From Magnetospirillum gryphiswaldense MSR-1 v2 (GTDB taxonomy: Bacteria; Pseudomonadota; Alphaproteobacteria; Rhodospirillales; Magnetospirillaceae): a stretch of DNA of 64,000 nucleotides. This document shows, one piece after another, positions 24,232 to 34,555 of the stretch; positions within the stretch are counted from its first letter, which is position 1, and the number at the start of each line of letters is the position of its first letter. A program made the translations under genes and the position numbers. The notes beneath the pieces were generated by a model that saw only the letters and a list, made by a program, of their open reading frames with translations, was not told the DNA's origin and searched no databases. The stretch is from positions 4,301,797 through 4,365,796 of the forward strand of contig NC_023065.1 of NCBI RefSeq assembly GCF_000513295.1, written 5' to 3'.

Positions 24232-25365
24232 ATGGCAGGCAACGACGTAGTGGAGGTGGCCTTCATCGGCGGCGGTCTGTCGTCGGCGGTGGGCATGACC
24301 CATTTCTCCGCCACCAGCATGGATGGGCGGATGAAGCTGGTGGCCGGGGTGTTTTCCCGCAATGAGGAAACCAACGCCCGCACCGCCGCCCTATGGCACG
24401 TGCCGCCCGAACGCACCTATGCCGATTACCGCCAACTGATCAATGCCGAGGCCGGCCGCGTCGGCGCCGTCTGCGTGCTGACACCGTCGCCCGACCACGT
24501 CACCCAGGTGTGCGATCTGCTGGATGCCGGCATCCCGGTGATCTGTGAAAAGCCGCTGGCCCTCGATCTCGCCGGTATCGCCCATATCCGCCAGCATTAC
24601 GATCCGGCCCGCCATTATCTGGCGGTGACCTTCAACTACACCGGCAACGTCATGCTGCGCGAGTTGAAGGCGCGGATGGAGCGTGGTGATTTCGGTCGCA
24701 TCCATCAGATCATGGTGGAGATGCCGCAAGACGCCTTCGCCCGTCCGCCGGATATCGCTGGCCTCAACAAGGGTATCCAGTCGTGGCGGTTGACCGATGG
24801 CGTGGTGCCGATGATCTGCCTGGATCTGGGCATCCATATGCACTCGATGATCAGCTTCCTCACCGGCGAGGAAGCCGGCGAGGTGATGGGGCAGTTCGCC
24901 TATACCGACGGCTATCCGGTGGTCAGCTCGGTGCAGGCGCTGGGCCGTTATCCCAGCGGCATGGCGGCGCATTTCTGGTTCTCCAAGGCCGCCATCGGCC
25001 ACAAGAACGGCCTGCGCATCCGCGTCTATGGCGACAAGGGCAGCGCCGAGTGGTACCAGATGGAGCCGGAAACCATCCACGTCGCCTTCAAGACCGGCGA
25101 GCGCATGATCATCGATCGCGCCGCCAACGGGCTGGTGTCCAACCTGTTCCGTTATAACCGCATGAAGCCGGGTCATCCCGCCGGTTATATCGAGGCCTTC
25201 GCCAATTATTATTACGACATCGTCGACGATCTGCGCGCTGGCCCCGAGGCGCCGCGCAACCCTTATGTGTTCGGTATCGACGATGCCGAGAACGGGCTGG
25301 CCCTGTTCGAGGCGGTGGCGCGTTCGCACCGCTCGGGCCAGTGGGAAAAGGTGGTTAAGTGGTAA
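24232..25365 (+). CDS. Gfo/Idh/MocA-family oxidoreductase
   Basis: 377 aa from ATG 24232 with GGCGAGG upstream (the longer frame from 24181 lacks a site). N-terminal NAD(P) Rossmann fold [15 protein letters not shown], the conserved EKP in [12 protein letters not shown], and the second-half [15 protein letters not shown] motif, where the H of the family's catalytic region lies. The family oxidises or reduces sugars and nucleotide sugars at C2-C5. Last rightward gene of the island. Its 3' end overlaps the convergent COG4310-like gene by 11 bp. Confidence 0.85.
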   Translation: MAGNDVVEVAFIGGGLSSAVGMTHFSATSMDGRMKLVAGVFSRNEETNARTAALWHVPPERTYADYRQLINAEAGRVGAVCVLTPSPDHVTQVCDLLDAGIPVICEKPLALDLAGIAHIRQHYDPARHYLAVTFNYTGNVMLRELKARMERGDFGRIHQIMVEMPQDAFARPPDIAGLNKGIQSWRLTDGVVPMICLDLGIHMHSMISFLTGEEAGEVMGQFAYTDGYPVVSSVQALGRYPSGMAAHFWFSKAAIGHKNGLRIRVYGDKGSAEWYQMEPETIHVAFKTGERMIIDRAANGLVSNLFRYNRMKPGHPAGYIEAFANYYYDIVDDLRAGPEAPRNPYVFGIDDAENGLALFEAVARSHRSGQWEKVVKW

Positions 25366-26629
25366 TTTCCTCCACCAGTCCGGCGGCGGCGAGACGGTCC
25401 AGGATGGCGGCGCAGTCCAGCGCATCGGCGCCGATGATTTCGGCCAGTCCGATCAGGTCGCGCTGGCCATCGGCATAGGCCAGCACGTCCACCATGGTCT
25501 GCGCCTGCAAATAGCTCTGCGCGGTGCTGACGGTCGGATAGAGCCCGCGCTTGCCCAATTGCGGCTCGCACAAGGTGATGCCTCGCCACACCCGGTTGGC
25601 CTCCAGCACCTGTAGGCAGCGTTGCAGCAGGGTGAAGCCGCCTTCCAGCCCGGCTTGGCTGATCAGGTCCAGATCGTCGGCCGAGGTATGGTATTCCGGG
25701 TAGGTGGCGTATTTCGACCGCATCACCGACACCACCGGCAGATCAATTCCGGGGCTGCAATACTGGCGTTCGTCGCTGCCGCGGGTGAGGAAGCTGTAGG
25801 CCGTGAAGTCAGGAGCGTGGCGCGCCAGCACGTGCAAGGCGGCGCGGTCGGCCAAGGTGCCGCCCAGGCGCGACGGCAGGAAGGAATAGGCGCGGTCGTC
25901 GCCCAGGCAGGTCAGGACGAAGCCGGCGCGGGTCTTGGCCTTCATGGCCTCGAGGTGGCGCGACAGATAGACGATGGCGCCCAAGGTTTCGGGGACGAAG
26001 ACGATGCGATAGGTGAAGCGGCGCTTGGGCTGGGTCATCAGCCAGCGGGCCAGCGCCGTGGTCACTACCGGGCCCGACAATTCGTTGTTGGCCATGGACG
26101 GGTGACAGACATAGGTGGACAGCAAAATCTCGTCCGCCGTCTCGCCGGGTAGGATCAGTTCACCATAGCTGAGCGCGCCGGGGGCCAGGGTCGAGCGGAT
26201 CACCACCCGATACTCGCCCGGTTGCAACTGCCGACGCCGGTTCTCGCTCAGGCAGAAGCCCCAATGGCGGCGATAATACGAGGTGACATAGGGGATCCAG
26301 TCGGGGGTCTCGGGCAGGGAATAAAGGTGGTCCTGTAATTCGTCGAGGCCAAGAACCATGTCCACCGGCTCGGAATAGCCGACCACGTGCAGAGTGCTGT
26401 CGGCGAAGTCGACCACCTTGGTGCCGTCGGGACCAAGGATATAGGCGTCGGTGATGTTCCACTCGTCGGGCACGGTCCAGTCGAAGGCCTGGGTGCCGCT
26501 GGGAACCTCGTGAATCTCCAAGCCGGGCAGCAGATCGGCCAGATAGGACAGCGTCCGGCGCACGCCGTCACCGGTCAGGGAGCGGCACAGCGGAAACAGG
26601 TCGCGCGCCCAATCATACATAGGGTCCAT
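25355..26629 (-). CDS. COG4310/DUF4910 aminopeptidase-like protein with C-terminal winged helix
   Basis: 424 aa from the ATG at 26629 ([20 protein letters not shown]); a start at 26686 would add a Pro-rich stub. Zn-peptidase-like (M28-type) landmarks are intact: [17 protein letters not shown], a late [15 protein letters not shown], and [10 protein letters not shown]. The last 70 residues form a winged-helix-like tail. Members of COG4310 occur in surface-glycan and lipopolysaccharide clusters. The substrate is unknown; removal of an aminoacyl or acyl group from an amino sugar is one possibility. The AAC(3) fusion at 18109 carries a degenerate copy of the same fold, so the two probably belong to one pathway. 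Confidence 0.75.
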   Translation of the reverse strand: MDPMYDWARDLFPLCRSLTGDGVRRTLSYLADLLPGLEIHEVPSGTQAFDWTVPDEWNITDAYILGPDGTKVVDFADSTLHVVGYSEPVDMVLGLDELQDHLYSLPETPDWIPYVTSYYRRHWGFCLSENRRRQLQPGEYRVVIRSTLAPGALSYGELILPGETADEILLSTYVCHPSMANNELSGPVVTTALARWLMTQPKRRFTYRIVFVPETLGAIVYLSRHLEAMKAKTRAGFVLTCLGDDRAYSFLPSRLGGTLADRAALHVLARHAPDFTAYSFLTRGSDERQYCSPGIDLPVVSVMRSKYATYPEYHTSADDLDLISQAGLEGGFTLLQRCLQVLEANRVWRGITLCEPQLGKRGLYPTVSTAQSYLQAQTMVDVLAYADGQRDLIGLAEIIGADALDCAAILDRLAAAGLVEEITT

Positions 26630-26695
26630 GGTCGGTTCCGGCGGTGGTGACGGCGTCAGCTTGGCCCATGCCCCGGTTTCTGGCAAGGCCGAGCC

Positions 26696-26724
26696 TTGAC
26701 CGGGGCTGACGCGCTGGTTAGGTT
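26696..26724 (+). promoter_or_regulatory. Predicted sigma70-type promoter of glyQS
   Basis: TTGACC (26696-26701), 17-bp spacer, TAGGTT (26719-26724), about 45 bp before the glyQ start. Good -35 box and ideal spacing; the -10 is moderate. Not tested. Confidence 0.45.
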
Positions 26725-26768
26725 TGCCATCCGATCTCTTTCACACACTCAAAAGACGGCGGAAATCC

Positions 26769-27650
26769 ATGGGCCATACCGGCGCCAAGAAGCCCAGCTT
26801 CCAGCAATTGATCCTGACCTTGCAGAATTTCTGGGCGGAACAGGGCTGTGTCATCCTGCAACCCTATGACATGGAAGTGGGGGCGGGCACCTTCCACCCG
26901 GCCACCACCTTGCGCGCCCTGGGGCCGGACCCGTGGAAATGCGCCTATGTGCAGCCGTCGCGCCGGCCCAAGGATGGCCGCTATGGCGAAAATCCCAACC
27001 GCCTGCAACATTATTACCAGTTCCAGGTGCTGCTGAAGCCGAGCCCGGCCAATTCGCAGGAATTGTATCTGGAAAGCCTGCGCCGCCTGGGCGTCGATCC
27101 CATGGCCCACGACATCCGCTTCGTCGAGGACGATTGGGAAAGCCCGACCCTGGGCGCCTGGGGCCTGGGCTGGGAAGTGTGGTGCGACGGCATGGAGGTG
27201 ACCCAGTTCACCTATTTCCAGCAGGTCGGCGGCATCGAATGCGACCCCGTCGCGGTCGAGCTGACCTATGGCCTGGAACGTCTGGCCATGTATATCCAGG
27301 GCGTGGAAAACGTCTATGACCTGGATTTCAACGGCGAGGGCGTCAAGTATGGTGACGTCTTCCTGCAAGCCGAGCAGGAATATTCCGCCCATAATTTCGA
27401 GCATGCCGACACCGAGATGCTGTACCGGCATTTCGTCGACGCCGAAAAGGAATGTCAGAACCTGCTGGCAGCCGGTCTGGCCTTGCCGGCTTATGACCAG
27501 TGCATCAAGGCGTCGCACCGTTTCAATCTGCTTGATGCGCGCGGCGTCATTTCGGTGACCGAACGGCAAAGCTATATCGGGCGCGTGCGCGCCCTGGCCA
27601 AGGCGTGCTGCGAAGGCTGGCTGGCCAGCAGTGCCAAAAAGGGGGCGTGA
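26769..27650 (+). CDS. glyQ: Glycyl-tRNA synthetase alpha subunit
   Basis: 293 aa from ATG 26769. It carries the bacterial alpha-subunit landmarks [62 protein letters not shown] and [24 protein letters not shown], the class II catalytic domain. With GlyS it forms the alpha2beta2 enzyme that charges tRNA-Gly. The gap to glyS is 3 bp. Normal length for the family (about 290-300 aa). A likely promoter lies at 26696. Confidence 0.98.
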   Translation: MGHTGAKKPSFQQLILTLQNFWAEQGCVILQPYDMEVGAGTFHPATTLRALGPDPWKCAYVQPSRRPKDGRYGENPNRLQHYYQFQVLLKPSPANSQELYLESLRRLGVDPMAHDIRFVEDDWESPTLGAWGLGWEVWCDGMEVTQFTYFQQVGGIECDPVAVELTYGLERLAMYIQGVENVYDLDFNGEGVKYGDVFLQAEQEYSAHNFEHADTEMLYRHFVDAEKECQNLLAAGLALPAYDQCIKASHRFNLLDARGVISVTERQSYIGRVRALAKACCEGWLASSAKKGA

Positions 27651-27653
27651 TCC

Positions 27654-29726
27654 ATGGCCGAGTTGCTGCTTGAAATCTTCTCGGAAGAGATTCCCGCCCG
27701 CATGCAGGCCCGCGCCGCCGAGGATTTGCTGCGCATGGTCAGCGAAGGCCTGGGCAAGAATGGCCTGACCTTCGATGGCGCCCGCTCTTATGTCACGCCG
27801 CGCCGTCTGGTGCTGGTGATCGAAGGCTTGCCCACAGCCGGCCCCGACGTGTCGGAAGAAAAGCGTGGCCCTCGCGTCGGCGCCCCCGAACAGGCCATGG
27901 CCGGCTTCCTGTCGTCCACCGGCATGGCGCTGGAGCAGTTGGAAAAGCGCGATACCGGCAAGGGCGAATTCTATTTCGCCATCATCAACAAAAAGGGCCG
28001 CCCGACGGTGGACGCCGCCAAGGAGGTCATCGAGGCCGCCATGGCCGATTTCCCCTGGCCCAAGTCGCAGCGTTGGGGGGCCGAGACGGTGCGCTGGGTG
28101 CGCCCGCTGCAATCCATCTTGTGCCTGTTCGCGGGTGCCGTGGTGCCGGTGAGCTTCGGCCCCATCACCGCCGGCAACGTGTCGCGCGGCCATCGCTTCC
28201 TCGCCCCCGCCGACTTCACCGTTACCGATTTCGCCGATTATTCCACCAAGCTGGCTGCCGCCAAGGTGGTTCTCGACCCGGTGGAACGTCGCCATGCCAT
28301 CCTGCGTCAGGCCGAGGAAGCCGCCGCCGCCGCCGGCTTCGCCTTGCGCGCCGATGACGGGCTGCTGGCCGAGGTCACCGGGCTGGTGGAATATCCCAAT
28401 GTCATGATCGGCGTCATCGACGACAAGTTCATGGCGGTGCCGCAAGAGGTGCTGATCACCTCCATGCGTTCGCACCAGAAGTATTTTTCGCTGTTGAAGG
28501 CCGATGGTTCGCTGGCGCCCCGCTTCCTGGTGGTGTCCAACATGGAAACCACCGACAACGGCGCCGCCATCACCGCCGGCAACCAGCGGGTCTTGCGGGC
28601 GCGATTGTCCGATGCCGCCTTCTTCTGGGACACCGACCGCAAGCAGCGGCTGGACTCGCGCCTGCCCAAGCTGGCCGAGCGTCTGTTCTATGCCAAGCTC
28701 GGCACCATGGCCGACAAGGTCGAGCGCATGGCCATCCTGGCCCGCCACCTGACCGCCTTCGTCGAGGCCGCCCATGCCGACGAGGCCGAGCGCGCCGCCC
28801 GCTTGGCCAAGGCCGATCTGTCCACCGAAATGGTCGGCGAGTTCCCCGAATTGCAGGGGATCATGGGCCGCTATTACGCCCTGAACGACGGCGAGACTCC
28901 GGCGGTGGCCGATGCCATCGCCGGCCATTACGCCCCGCAAGGGCCGTCGGATTCGGTCCCCACCGCGCCGCTCACCATCTGCGCCGCCTTGGCCGACAAG
29001 ATCGATTCCCTGGTCGGTTTCTTCGCCATCGACGAAAAGCCGACCGGTTCCAAGGACCCGTTCGCGCTGCGCCGGGCCGCCTTGGGCGTCATCCGGCTGG
29101 TGGTGGAAAACAATCTGCGCCTGCCGTTGTTCGCCGTGCTCCAGTTCGCCCATTCGCTTTACAAGCCGGGTGTGTTGTCGGCGGACCCCAGGATGGTCGC
29201 CAATGATTTGCTGGACTTTTTCGCCGACCGCATGAAGGTGCATCTGAAGGAAAAGGGCGTGCGCCACGATCTGGTCAACGCCATCTTCGCCCTGGGCGAC
29301 GAGGATGATCTGGTCCGCCTGCTGGCCCGCGTCGATGCCTTGGCCGACTTCCTCTCTTCGGATGACGGCTCTAATCTTCTGATCGCATATCGCCGGGCGG
29401 CGAATATTGTTAAGATTGAGGAAAAGAAGGACGGCACCAGCTTTGCCGGCCCCGCCGACGTCTCGCGCTTGAAAGAGCCCGAGGAACAGGCCCTGGGGCA
29501 GGCCTTGGCGCCGGCGCGCGATGCCCTGGCCCATGCGTTGAAGGCGGAGGATTTCGCCGATGCCATGGCCGCCCTGGCCCAGTTGCGCCGACCGGTGGAT
29601 GCCTTCTTCGACAAGGTGACGGTCAATGCCGACCAGGCTGAGTTGCGTGTGAACCGCCTGAAATTGTTGGCAGAAATCGGGGCCGCCATGGGCGAGGTCG
29701 CCGATTTCTCCAAGGTCGAAGGCTAA
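27654..29726 (+). CDS. glyS: Glycyl-tRNA synthetase beta subunit
   Basis: 690 aa, usual length for the beta subunit. Opens with [14 protein letters not shown], then [16 protein letters not shown], the HD-like region [16 protein letters not shown]...[30 protein letters not shown], and a C-terminal tRNA anticodon-binding helical part with [14 protein letters not shown]. Works with GlyQ. The 84 bp after it, before ppdK, contain GC-rich inverted stretches but no clear terminator, so some readthrough into ppdK is possible. Confidence 0.97.
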   Translation: MAELLLEIFSEEIPARMQARAAEDLLRMVSEGLGKNGLTFDGARSYVTPRRLVLVIEGLPTAGPDVSEEKRGPRVGAPEQAMAGFLSSTGMALEQLEKRDTGKGEFYFAIINKKGRPTVDAAKEVIEAAMADFPWPKSQRWGAETVRWVRPLQSILCLFAGAVVPVSFGPITAGNVSRGHRFLAPADFTVTDFADYSTKLAAAKVVLDPVERRHAILRQAEEAAAAAGFALRADDGLLAEVTGLVEYPNVMIGVIDDKFMAVPQEVLITSMRSHQKYFSLLKADGSLAPRFLVVSNMETTDNGAAITAGNQRVLRARLSDAAFFWDTDRKQRLDSRLPKLAERLFYAKLGTMADKVERMAILARHLTAFVEAAHADEAERAARLAKADLSTEMVGEFPELQGIMGRYYALNDGETPAVADAIAGHYAPQGPSDSVPTAPLTICAALADKIDSLVGFFAIDEKPTGSKDPFALRRAALGVIRLVVENNLRLPLFAVLQFAHSLYKPGVLSADPRMVANDLLDFFADRMKVHLKEKGVRHDLVNAIFALGDEDDLVRLLARVDALADFLSSDDGSNLLIAYRRAANIVKIEEKKDGTSFAGPADVSRLKEPEEQALGQALAPARDALAHALKAEDFADAMAALAQLRRPVDAFFDKVTVNADQAELRVNRLKLLAEIGAAMGEVADFSKVEG

Positions 29727-29810
29727 CAATCGGTCAAGGGCGGGGGCATACCCCTGCCGCAAGCGAGCGATCGCCCCCTGGGGGCCGGAAGCGTTGAAAA
29801 GGACAATGCC

Positions 29811-32495
29811 ATGAGCAAATGGGTCTACAGCTTCGGTGGTGGCCGTGCCGAGGGGCGCGCCGACATGAAGAACCTGCTGGGGGGCAAAGGCGCCAATCTG
29901 GCGGAAATGGCCAATCTGGGCATTCCGGTACCGCCCGGCTTCACCATCCCGACCGAGGTGTGCACCTATTACTACGCCAACGGCAATGCCTATCCGGCGG
30001 AACTGACCGAACAGGTGACCGAAGCCCTGGTCCGGGTGGAAGAAATCATGGACGCCAAGTTCGGCGATGCCGCCAACCCGCTGTTGGTGTCGGTGCGCTC
30101 GGGCGCGCGGGCCTCCATGCCCGGCATGATGGACACCATCTTGAACCTGGGTCTCAACGACGTGTCGGTCGAGGGTCTGGCCAAGCGCTCGGGCGATGCC
30201 CGTTTCGCCTACGATTCCTATCGCCGCTTCATCCAGATGTATTCCGACGTGGTGCTGGGGGTCGAGCACCATCACTTCGAGGACATCCTGGAAGAGGCCA
30301 AGAGCGATCGCGATATCACCTTGGACACCGAACTGACCGCCGACGACTGGAAGAAGGTGGTGGGCAAGTACAAGGACAAGGTACTGGCCGAATTGGGCAC
30401 GCCCTTCCCGCAGGACGTCCACGACCAGTTGTGGGGCGCCGTCGGCGCCGTGTTCGGCTCGTGGATGAACCAGCGCGCCATCACCTATCGCCGTCTGCAC
30501 GACATCCCGGAAATCTGGGGCACCGCCGTCAACGTTCAGGCCATGGTGTTCGGCAACATGGGCGACGATTGCTGTACCGGCGTCTGTTTCACCCGTGATC
30601 CCAGCAACGGCGACAACGATTTCTATGGCGAGTTCCTGGTCAACGCCCAGGGCGAGGACGTGGTCGCCGGCATCCGCACCCCGCAGCAGCTGACCAAGCA
30701 TGGCCGCGAGTTGCAGCACTCGGACCTGCCCAGCATGGAAGAGGTGATGCCCGAGGTGTTCCGCGAGCTGAACGCCATCCGTCATAAGCTGGAAGCCCAT
30801 TACAAAGACATGCAGGACATGGAATTCACGGTGCAGCAAAAGCGCCTGTGGATGCTGCAAACCCGCACCGGCAAGCGGACCACCAATGCCGCCTTGAAGA
30901 TCGCCGTCGATATGGCGCGTGAAGGCCTGATCACCCGCAAGGAAGCCATCGGTCGTATCGACCCGGCGGCCTTGGACCAGTTGCTGCACCCGACCCTCGA
31001 CCCCAAGGCCGCCCGCGACCTGCTGGCCCGTGGCCTGCCGGCCAGCCCCGGCGCCGCCTCGGGCAAGGTGGTGTTCTCGGCCGAAGACGCCGAAATCTGG
31101 GTCAAGGACAAGAAAGAGCAGGTCATCCTGGTCCGCATCGAGACCAGCCCGGAAGACATCGGCGGCATGCACGTGTCGGAAGGCATCCTGACCACCCGCG
31201 GCGGCATGACCAGCCACGCGGCGGTGGTGGCTCGCGGCATGGGTACGCCCTGCGTCGCCGGTTGCGGTGAAATCCGCGTCGATTACGCCGCCAAGACCCT
31301 GAAGGTGGCAGGCCGCGTGGTGCGCGAAGGCGAGATCATCACCATCGACGGCGGTACCGGCGAGGTGTTCGCCGGCGCCGTCCCGACCATTCAGCCGGAA
31401 CTGACCGGCGATTTCGCCACCTTGATGGAATGGGTCGACACCATCCGGACCCTGAAGGTGCGCGCCAATGCCGAAACCCCGGTGGACGCGGCCACCGCCC
31501 GCAAGTTCGGCGCCGAAGGCATCGGCCTGTGCCGGACCGAGCACATGTTCTTCGACCCCGAACGCATCTTGGTGGTGCGCGAGATGATCCTGGCCGAGAC
31601 GGAAAAGGGCCGGCGCGCTGCCCTGGCCAAGCTGCTGCCGTTCCAGCGCCAGGATTTCGTCGATCTGTTCAACATCATGCAGGGCCTGCCGGTGACCATC
31701 CGCCTGCTCGACCCGCCGCTGCATGAATTCCTGCCCCACACCGATGCCGAAATCGCCGAGGTGGCCCAGGCCGCCGGGGTCGAGGCCAGCGTCGTCGCCG
31801 CCCGCAATGCCAGTTTGCATGAAAGCAACCCCATGCTCGGCCATCGCGGCTGCCGCCTGGGCATCACCTACCCGGAAATCTACGAGATGCAGGCCCGTGC
31901 CATTTTCGAGGCGGCGGTGCAGGTGTCGCGCGAGACCGGGCGCACGGTGACCCCGGAAATCATGATCCCGCTGGTCGGCGCCAAGAAGGAACTGGACCTG
32001 ATGAAGGCGGCCATCGACAAGGTGGCGGGCGAGGTCTTCGCCGAGGCCAGCTATCAGCTCAAATACATGGTCGGCACCATGATCGAGCTGCCCCGTGCCG
32101 CCCTGCTGGCCGGCCAGATCGCTGAAAGCGCCGAGTTCTTCTCGTTCGGCACCAACGATCTGACCCAAACCACCTTCGGCATGAGCCGCGACGATTCCGG
32201 CCCGTTCCTGGAAGTCTACCGGGCCAAGGGCATCTATGAGCACGACCCCTTCGCCCAGCTCGATCAGCAAGGCGTGGGCGAGTTGGTCAAGATCGCCTCT
32301 GAACGCGGTCGCGCCGCCCGTCCCGGCCTGAAGCTGGGCATTTGCGGCGAACATGGCGGCGACCCCAGCTCCATCGCCTTCTGCCAATCGGTCGGCCTGG
32401 ATTACGTGTCGTGCTCGCCCTACCGCGTGCCTATCGCCCGTCTGGCCGCGGCGCAAGCCGCCCTGGGCGACAGCAAGGGCAGCGGCATGCATTGA
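29811..32495 (+). CDS. ppdK: Pyruvate, phosphate dikinase
   Basis: 894 aa. Converts pyruvate + ATP + Pi to PEP + AMP + PPi and back. N-terminal ATP-grasp part begins with LLGGKGANLAEMANLGIPVPPGF and has SVRSGARASMPGMMDTILNLGL. The central phosphohistidine domain carries the catalytic His in TTRGGMTSHAAVVARGMGTPCV. The C-terminal TIM barrel has GLCRTEHMFF, SNPMLGHRGCRLG and the FGTNDLTQTTFGMSRDD and KLGICGEHGG active-site strands. Full length. Common behind glyQS in alphaproteobacteria, as I recall. Followed by a strong terminator. Confidence 0.98.
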   Translation: MSKWVYSFGGGRAEGRADMKNLLGGKGANLAEMANLGIPVPPGFTIPTEVCTYYYANGNAYPAELTEQVTEALVRVEEIMDAKFGDAANPLLVSVRSGARASMPGMMDTILNLGLNDVSVEGLAKRSGDARFAYDSYRRFIQMYSDVVLGVEHHHFEDILEEAKSDRDITLDTELTADDWKKVVGKYKDKVLAELGTPFPQDVHDQLWGAVGAVFGSWMNQRAITYRRLHDIPEIWGTAVNVQAMVFGNMGDDCCTGVCFTRDPSNGDNDFYGEFLVNAQGEDVVAGIRTPQQLTKHGRELQHSDLPSMEEVMPEVFRELNAIRHKLEAHYKDMQDMEFTVQQKRLWMLQTRTGKRTTNAALKIAVDMAREGLITRKEAIGRIDPAALDQLLHPTLDPKAARDLLARGLPASPGAASGKVVFSAEDAEIWVKDKKEQVILVRIETSPEDIGGMHVSEGILTTRGGMTSHAAVVARGMGTPCVAGCGEIRVDYAAKTLKVAGRVVREGEIITIDGGTGEVFAGAVPTIQPELTGDFATLMEWVDTIRTLKVRANAETPVDAATARKFGAEGIGLCRTEHMFFDPERILVVREMILAETEKGRRAALAKLLPFQRQDFVDLFNIMQGLPVTIRLLDPPLHEFLPHTDAEIAEVAQAAGVEASVVAARNASLHESNPMLGHRGCRLGITYPEIYEMQARAIFEAAVQVSRETGRTVTPEIMIPLVGAKKELDLMKAAIDKVAGEVFAEASYQLKYMVGTMIELPRAALLAGQIAESAEFFSFGTNDLTQTTFGMSRDDSGPFLEVYRAKGIYEHDPFAQLDQQGVGELVKIASERGRAARPGLKLGICGEHGGDPSSIAFCQSVGLDYVSCSPYRVPIARLAAAQAALGDSKGSGMH

Positions 32496-32520
32496 TCTGC
32501 CGTTTGAGTGGTGATGTGGA

Positions 32521-32549
32521 AACCCCGGTCGGAAACGACCGGGGTTTTT
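32521..32549 (+). terminator. Rho-independent terminator of ppdK
   Basis: 11-bp perfect stem AACCCCGGTCG / CGACCGGGGTT closed by a GAAA tetraloop (32532-32535) and followed by T3-T5. Starts 25 bp after the ppdK stop. Confidence 0.9.
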
Positions 32550-32565
32550 CATTGACTGCCGTGTC

Positions 32566-32599
32566 GTAACCATATAGGTTACGTAACCAATAAGGTTGC
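32566..32599. promoter_or_regulatory. Tandem palindromic operator of the HigBA-like module
   Basis: GTAACC-N5-GGTTAC (32566-32582) is followed directly by GTAACC-N5-GGTTGC (32583-32599), so the junction also forms the perfect 12-bp palindrome GGTTACGTAACC (32577-32588). Four evenly spaced half-sites, 60 bp upstream of the toxin gene, fit cooperative binding by the XRE-type antitoxin, which autoregulates in this family. Confidence 0.65.
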
Positions 32600-32659
32600 A
32601 CAGACAGCCGCCCTGGGAGGAACTTCAAATAGCCGGAGACGGTTCTGGAGATTCCGAGA

Positions 32660-32935
32660 ATGATAATTCGTATCCGCCATAAGGGTCTTAGAGAGCTCTT
32701 TGAAACAGGCCGCAGCAAGCGTATCGACGTCCGTTTTCACAACAAGATCATCGACCTGCTGGATATGTTGGACGCAGCCACTGGGCCGAAGGATTTGGTC
32801 AGGGTGGCCGACTTCCATGGCTTGATCGGCGACCGTCAGGGGCAATATTCCATGCATGTGAACGGCAATTGGGTGCTGACCTTCCGTTTCGACGATGGTG
32901 GCGTGGTGGATGTGGATTTCGAGGACTACCATTAG
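32660..32935 (+). CDS. higB: HigB/RelE-like toxin
   Basis: 91 aa. Matches the plasmid-maintenance killer (HigB) subgroup: IIRIRHKGLRELFETGRSKRI near the start and a C-terminal GQYSMHVNGNWVLTFRFDDGGVVDVDFEDYH with the beta strands and terminal acidic-Tyr-His tail of that family. Members are ribosome-dependent mRNA interferases. Toxin before antitoxin is the usual higBA order. The antitoxin starts 12 bp downstream. Confidence 0.9.
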   Translation: MIIRIRHKGLRELFETGRSKRIDVRFHNKIIDLLDMLDAATGPKDLVRVADFHGLIGDRQGQYSMHVNGNWVLTFRFDDGGVVDVDFEDYH

Positions 32936-32947
32936 GTGGACAATGTC

Positions 32948-33274
32948 ATGACCGACCAGATTCCCCTTGTCCGCAATCGCCGCCCGCGCGAGCCCGGTTA
33001 TCTGCTGGCGACCTATTATCTGGAGCCGCGCGGCATCAGTGTCACCCGTTTCGCCCAGGCCGCCGGTCTGACCCGCAAGCATGTCAGCAATATCATCCAT
33101 GGCCACGCCTCGGTGACGCCGGAAACGGCGGTGCGCTTCGCCCTGGTGCTGGGGACCGAGCCGCACTATTGGTTGAACCTGCAAAATGCCGTCGATCTGT
33201 TCGATGCCCGGCAGCGGGTGCAAAGCAACCCGACGCTTGAGGTTGGGGCATTCGCCCTGCCGGCGGCTGAGTAA
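32948..33274 (+). CDS. higA: HigA/VapI-like XRE antitoxin
   Basis: 108 aa from ATG 32948, with AGGTGG eight bases upstream; a GTG at 32936 would add four residues. Helix-turn-helix of the addiction-module type: ISVTRFAQAAGLTRKHVSNIIHGHASVTPETAVRFALVLGTEPHYWLNLQNAVDL. Neutralises HigB and should bind the tandem palindromes at 32566-32599. The Ala/Pro-rich C-terminal tail (after residue 90) may wrap the toxin. Confidence 0.9.
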   Translation: MTDQIPLVRNRRPREPGYLLATYYLEPRGISVTRFAQAAGLTRKHVSNIIHGHASVTPETAVRFALVLGTEPHYWLNLQNAVDLFDARQRVQSNPTLEVGAFALPAAE

Positions 33275-33316
33275 GACTCTTCCCAGCCTCGGGGCAACTC
33301 GTTACCTTGCCGCGCC

Positions 33317-34045
33317 ATGATCGCTGCCCCATCCTTTGAGCCCCTGACCCGCGTGCAATCACAGCCGTCGCGCTGGCGCCATCTGGCGCCGGTGCTGTCG
33401 GTGCTGCTGCATGTGCTGCTGGCCTTGGTGTGGATGGGCTTTCCGCTGCCCGATCTGCCCGAAACCGCGCCCGAGCCGCAGGCGGTCACCGTCGATCTGG
33501 TGCCGCCACCACCACCACCCGCCGCCGCCAAGGATGGCGGCGCCCCGGCGGCCAAGCCGGGGACCGAGGGCAAGCCCATTCCGCAACTGGCGGAAGGCGA
33601 TCTGGCGGAAAAATCGACGCCGGTATCGGAAAGCCAAAGCCCCAAGCCGGCTCAGCCCGACCCGGTGGCCGCCGTGCCGGCGCCCAAGCAAAAAAAGCCG
33701 GCGCCGGTCAATCAGAACGAACGTGACTGGGTGTTGTCGCGGGTGTTGCGGCACTGGCGACCGCCGGCGGGGCTGTCGGCCTATGACAAGGCTGATATCA
33801 GCCTGCGGGTCAAGGTTTTGGCTGACGGCCATTTTTCCGACATCTATGATTCAAGGCGGCGCTGGAATCCGGTCGAGGTGTTCGACGGCTATCAGACCTT
33901 GCCGGCCAACGCCATCCAGCGCCGCATCATCGATGCCATCTACACGGCTATTCGCAAGGCGCAGCCGCTGCCGTTGCCGGAAGCCCTGAGACAGAAGGCG
34001 CCGTTTGATCTAAGGTTGGATTTCCGTTTCAAGGATGCGCGCTGA
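33317..34045 (+). CDS. TonB/TolA-like energy-transducer protein
   Basis: 242 aa. One N-terminal membrane helix (about 24-42, LAPVLSVLLHVLLALVWMGF), then a periplasmic Pro/Ala/Lys-rich linker with P6 near residue 63, and a folded C-terminal 110 residues starting NERDWVLSRVLRHWRPP, the TolA/TonB_C pattern (a short helix, then ISLRVKVLADG and AIQRRIIDAIYTAIRKAQPLPLP). That ending resembles TolA more than TonB. No exbBD/tolQR or receptor lies nearby, so the partner is elsewhere. It is 12 bp before the receiver-domain gene and possibly co-transcribed. Confidence 0.65.
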   Translation: MIAAPSFEPLTRVQSQPSRWRHLAPVLSVLLHVLLALVWMGFPLPDLPETAPEPQAVTVDLVPPPPPPAAAKDGGAPAAKPGTEGKPIPQLAEGDLAEKSTPVSESQSPKPAQPDPVAAVPAPKQKKPAPVNQNERDWVLSRVLRHWRPPAGLSAYDKADISLRVKVLADGHFSDIYDSRRRWNPVEVFDGYQTLPANAIQRRIIDAIYTAIRKAQPLPLPEALRQKAPFDLRLDFRFKDAR

Positions 34046-34057
34046 AGGGGGAGGGGA

Positions 34058-34555
34058 ATGAGCTCGGCACCGAAACTTGAACGCTTCAGCACCGACGGCA
34101 TCACCGTTCTGGTGGTCGAGGATGACGAAACCACCCGATCCTTGCTGGTGCGCATGTTGAAAACCATGGGGGCAAGCCAGGTCTATGAGGCCAGCCATGG
34201 CGGCGATGGTTTGCGACTGGCCTGGGAAATGAAGCCGACCATCGCCGTCTGTGACATCGACATGGCGCCGGTGGATGGTCTGTCGTTTCTGGGTGGCGTC
34301 AGGGGGGCGCTCGAGCCCAAGGTTTCGGCACTGCCGGTGGTGATGTTTACCGCCACCAAGGACAGCGCCGCCATGGAGAAGGCCAAGGCGCTGGGGGTCC
34401 AGGGCTATCTGTTGAAGCCGTTCAATCCCAAGGGCTTCGCCACCTATATGTGCGACATCGTCGCCAAGCACCATAAAACCGACTGGGGCGGCATGGGCGC
34501 GCCGCAGGCGGCGGGGGAAGAAAAAGAAAAAGAAAAAGAAAAAGAAAAAACCTAG
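34058..34555 (+). CDS. Single-domain response regulator with a Lys-Glu repeat tail
   Basis: 165 aa. CheY-like receiver: acidic pair in VLVVEDDETT, phosphoacceptor Asp in IAVCDIDMAPVDGL, Thr in VVMFTATKD, Lys in GYLLKPFNPKGF. There is no output domain; the last 15 residues are an EKEKEKEKEK run created by a hexanucleotide repeat. Such CheY-like proteins act on motors or in phosphorelays. No kinase is adjacent. Its TAG overlaps the convergent hemerythrin stop, both using the same CTAG. Confidence 0.85.
   Translation: MSSAPKLERFSTDGITVLVVEDDETTRSLLVRMLKTMGASQVYEASHGGDGLRLAWEMKPTIAVCDIDMAPVDGLSFLGGVRGALEPKVSALPVVMFTATKDSAAMEKAKALGVQGYLLKPFNPKGFATYMCDIVAKHHKTDWGGMGAPQAAGEEKEKEKEKEKT
34520..34549 (+). 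repeat. (GAAAAA)5 hexanucleotide microsatellite
   Basis: Five tandem GAAAAA units within the 3' end of the receiver gene, coding alternating Glu and Lys. Being a multiple of three, unit number changes would lengthen or shorten the charged tail without a frameshift. Strikingly A-rich against GC-rich surroundings. Confidence 0.9.

Noticed and set aside
26718..32573. 1951-codon open frame on the minus strand
   Set aside because: Lies entirely antisense to glyQ, glyS and ppdK, whose protein motifs are unambiguous. Long antisense frames are expected in GC-rich DNA.
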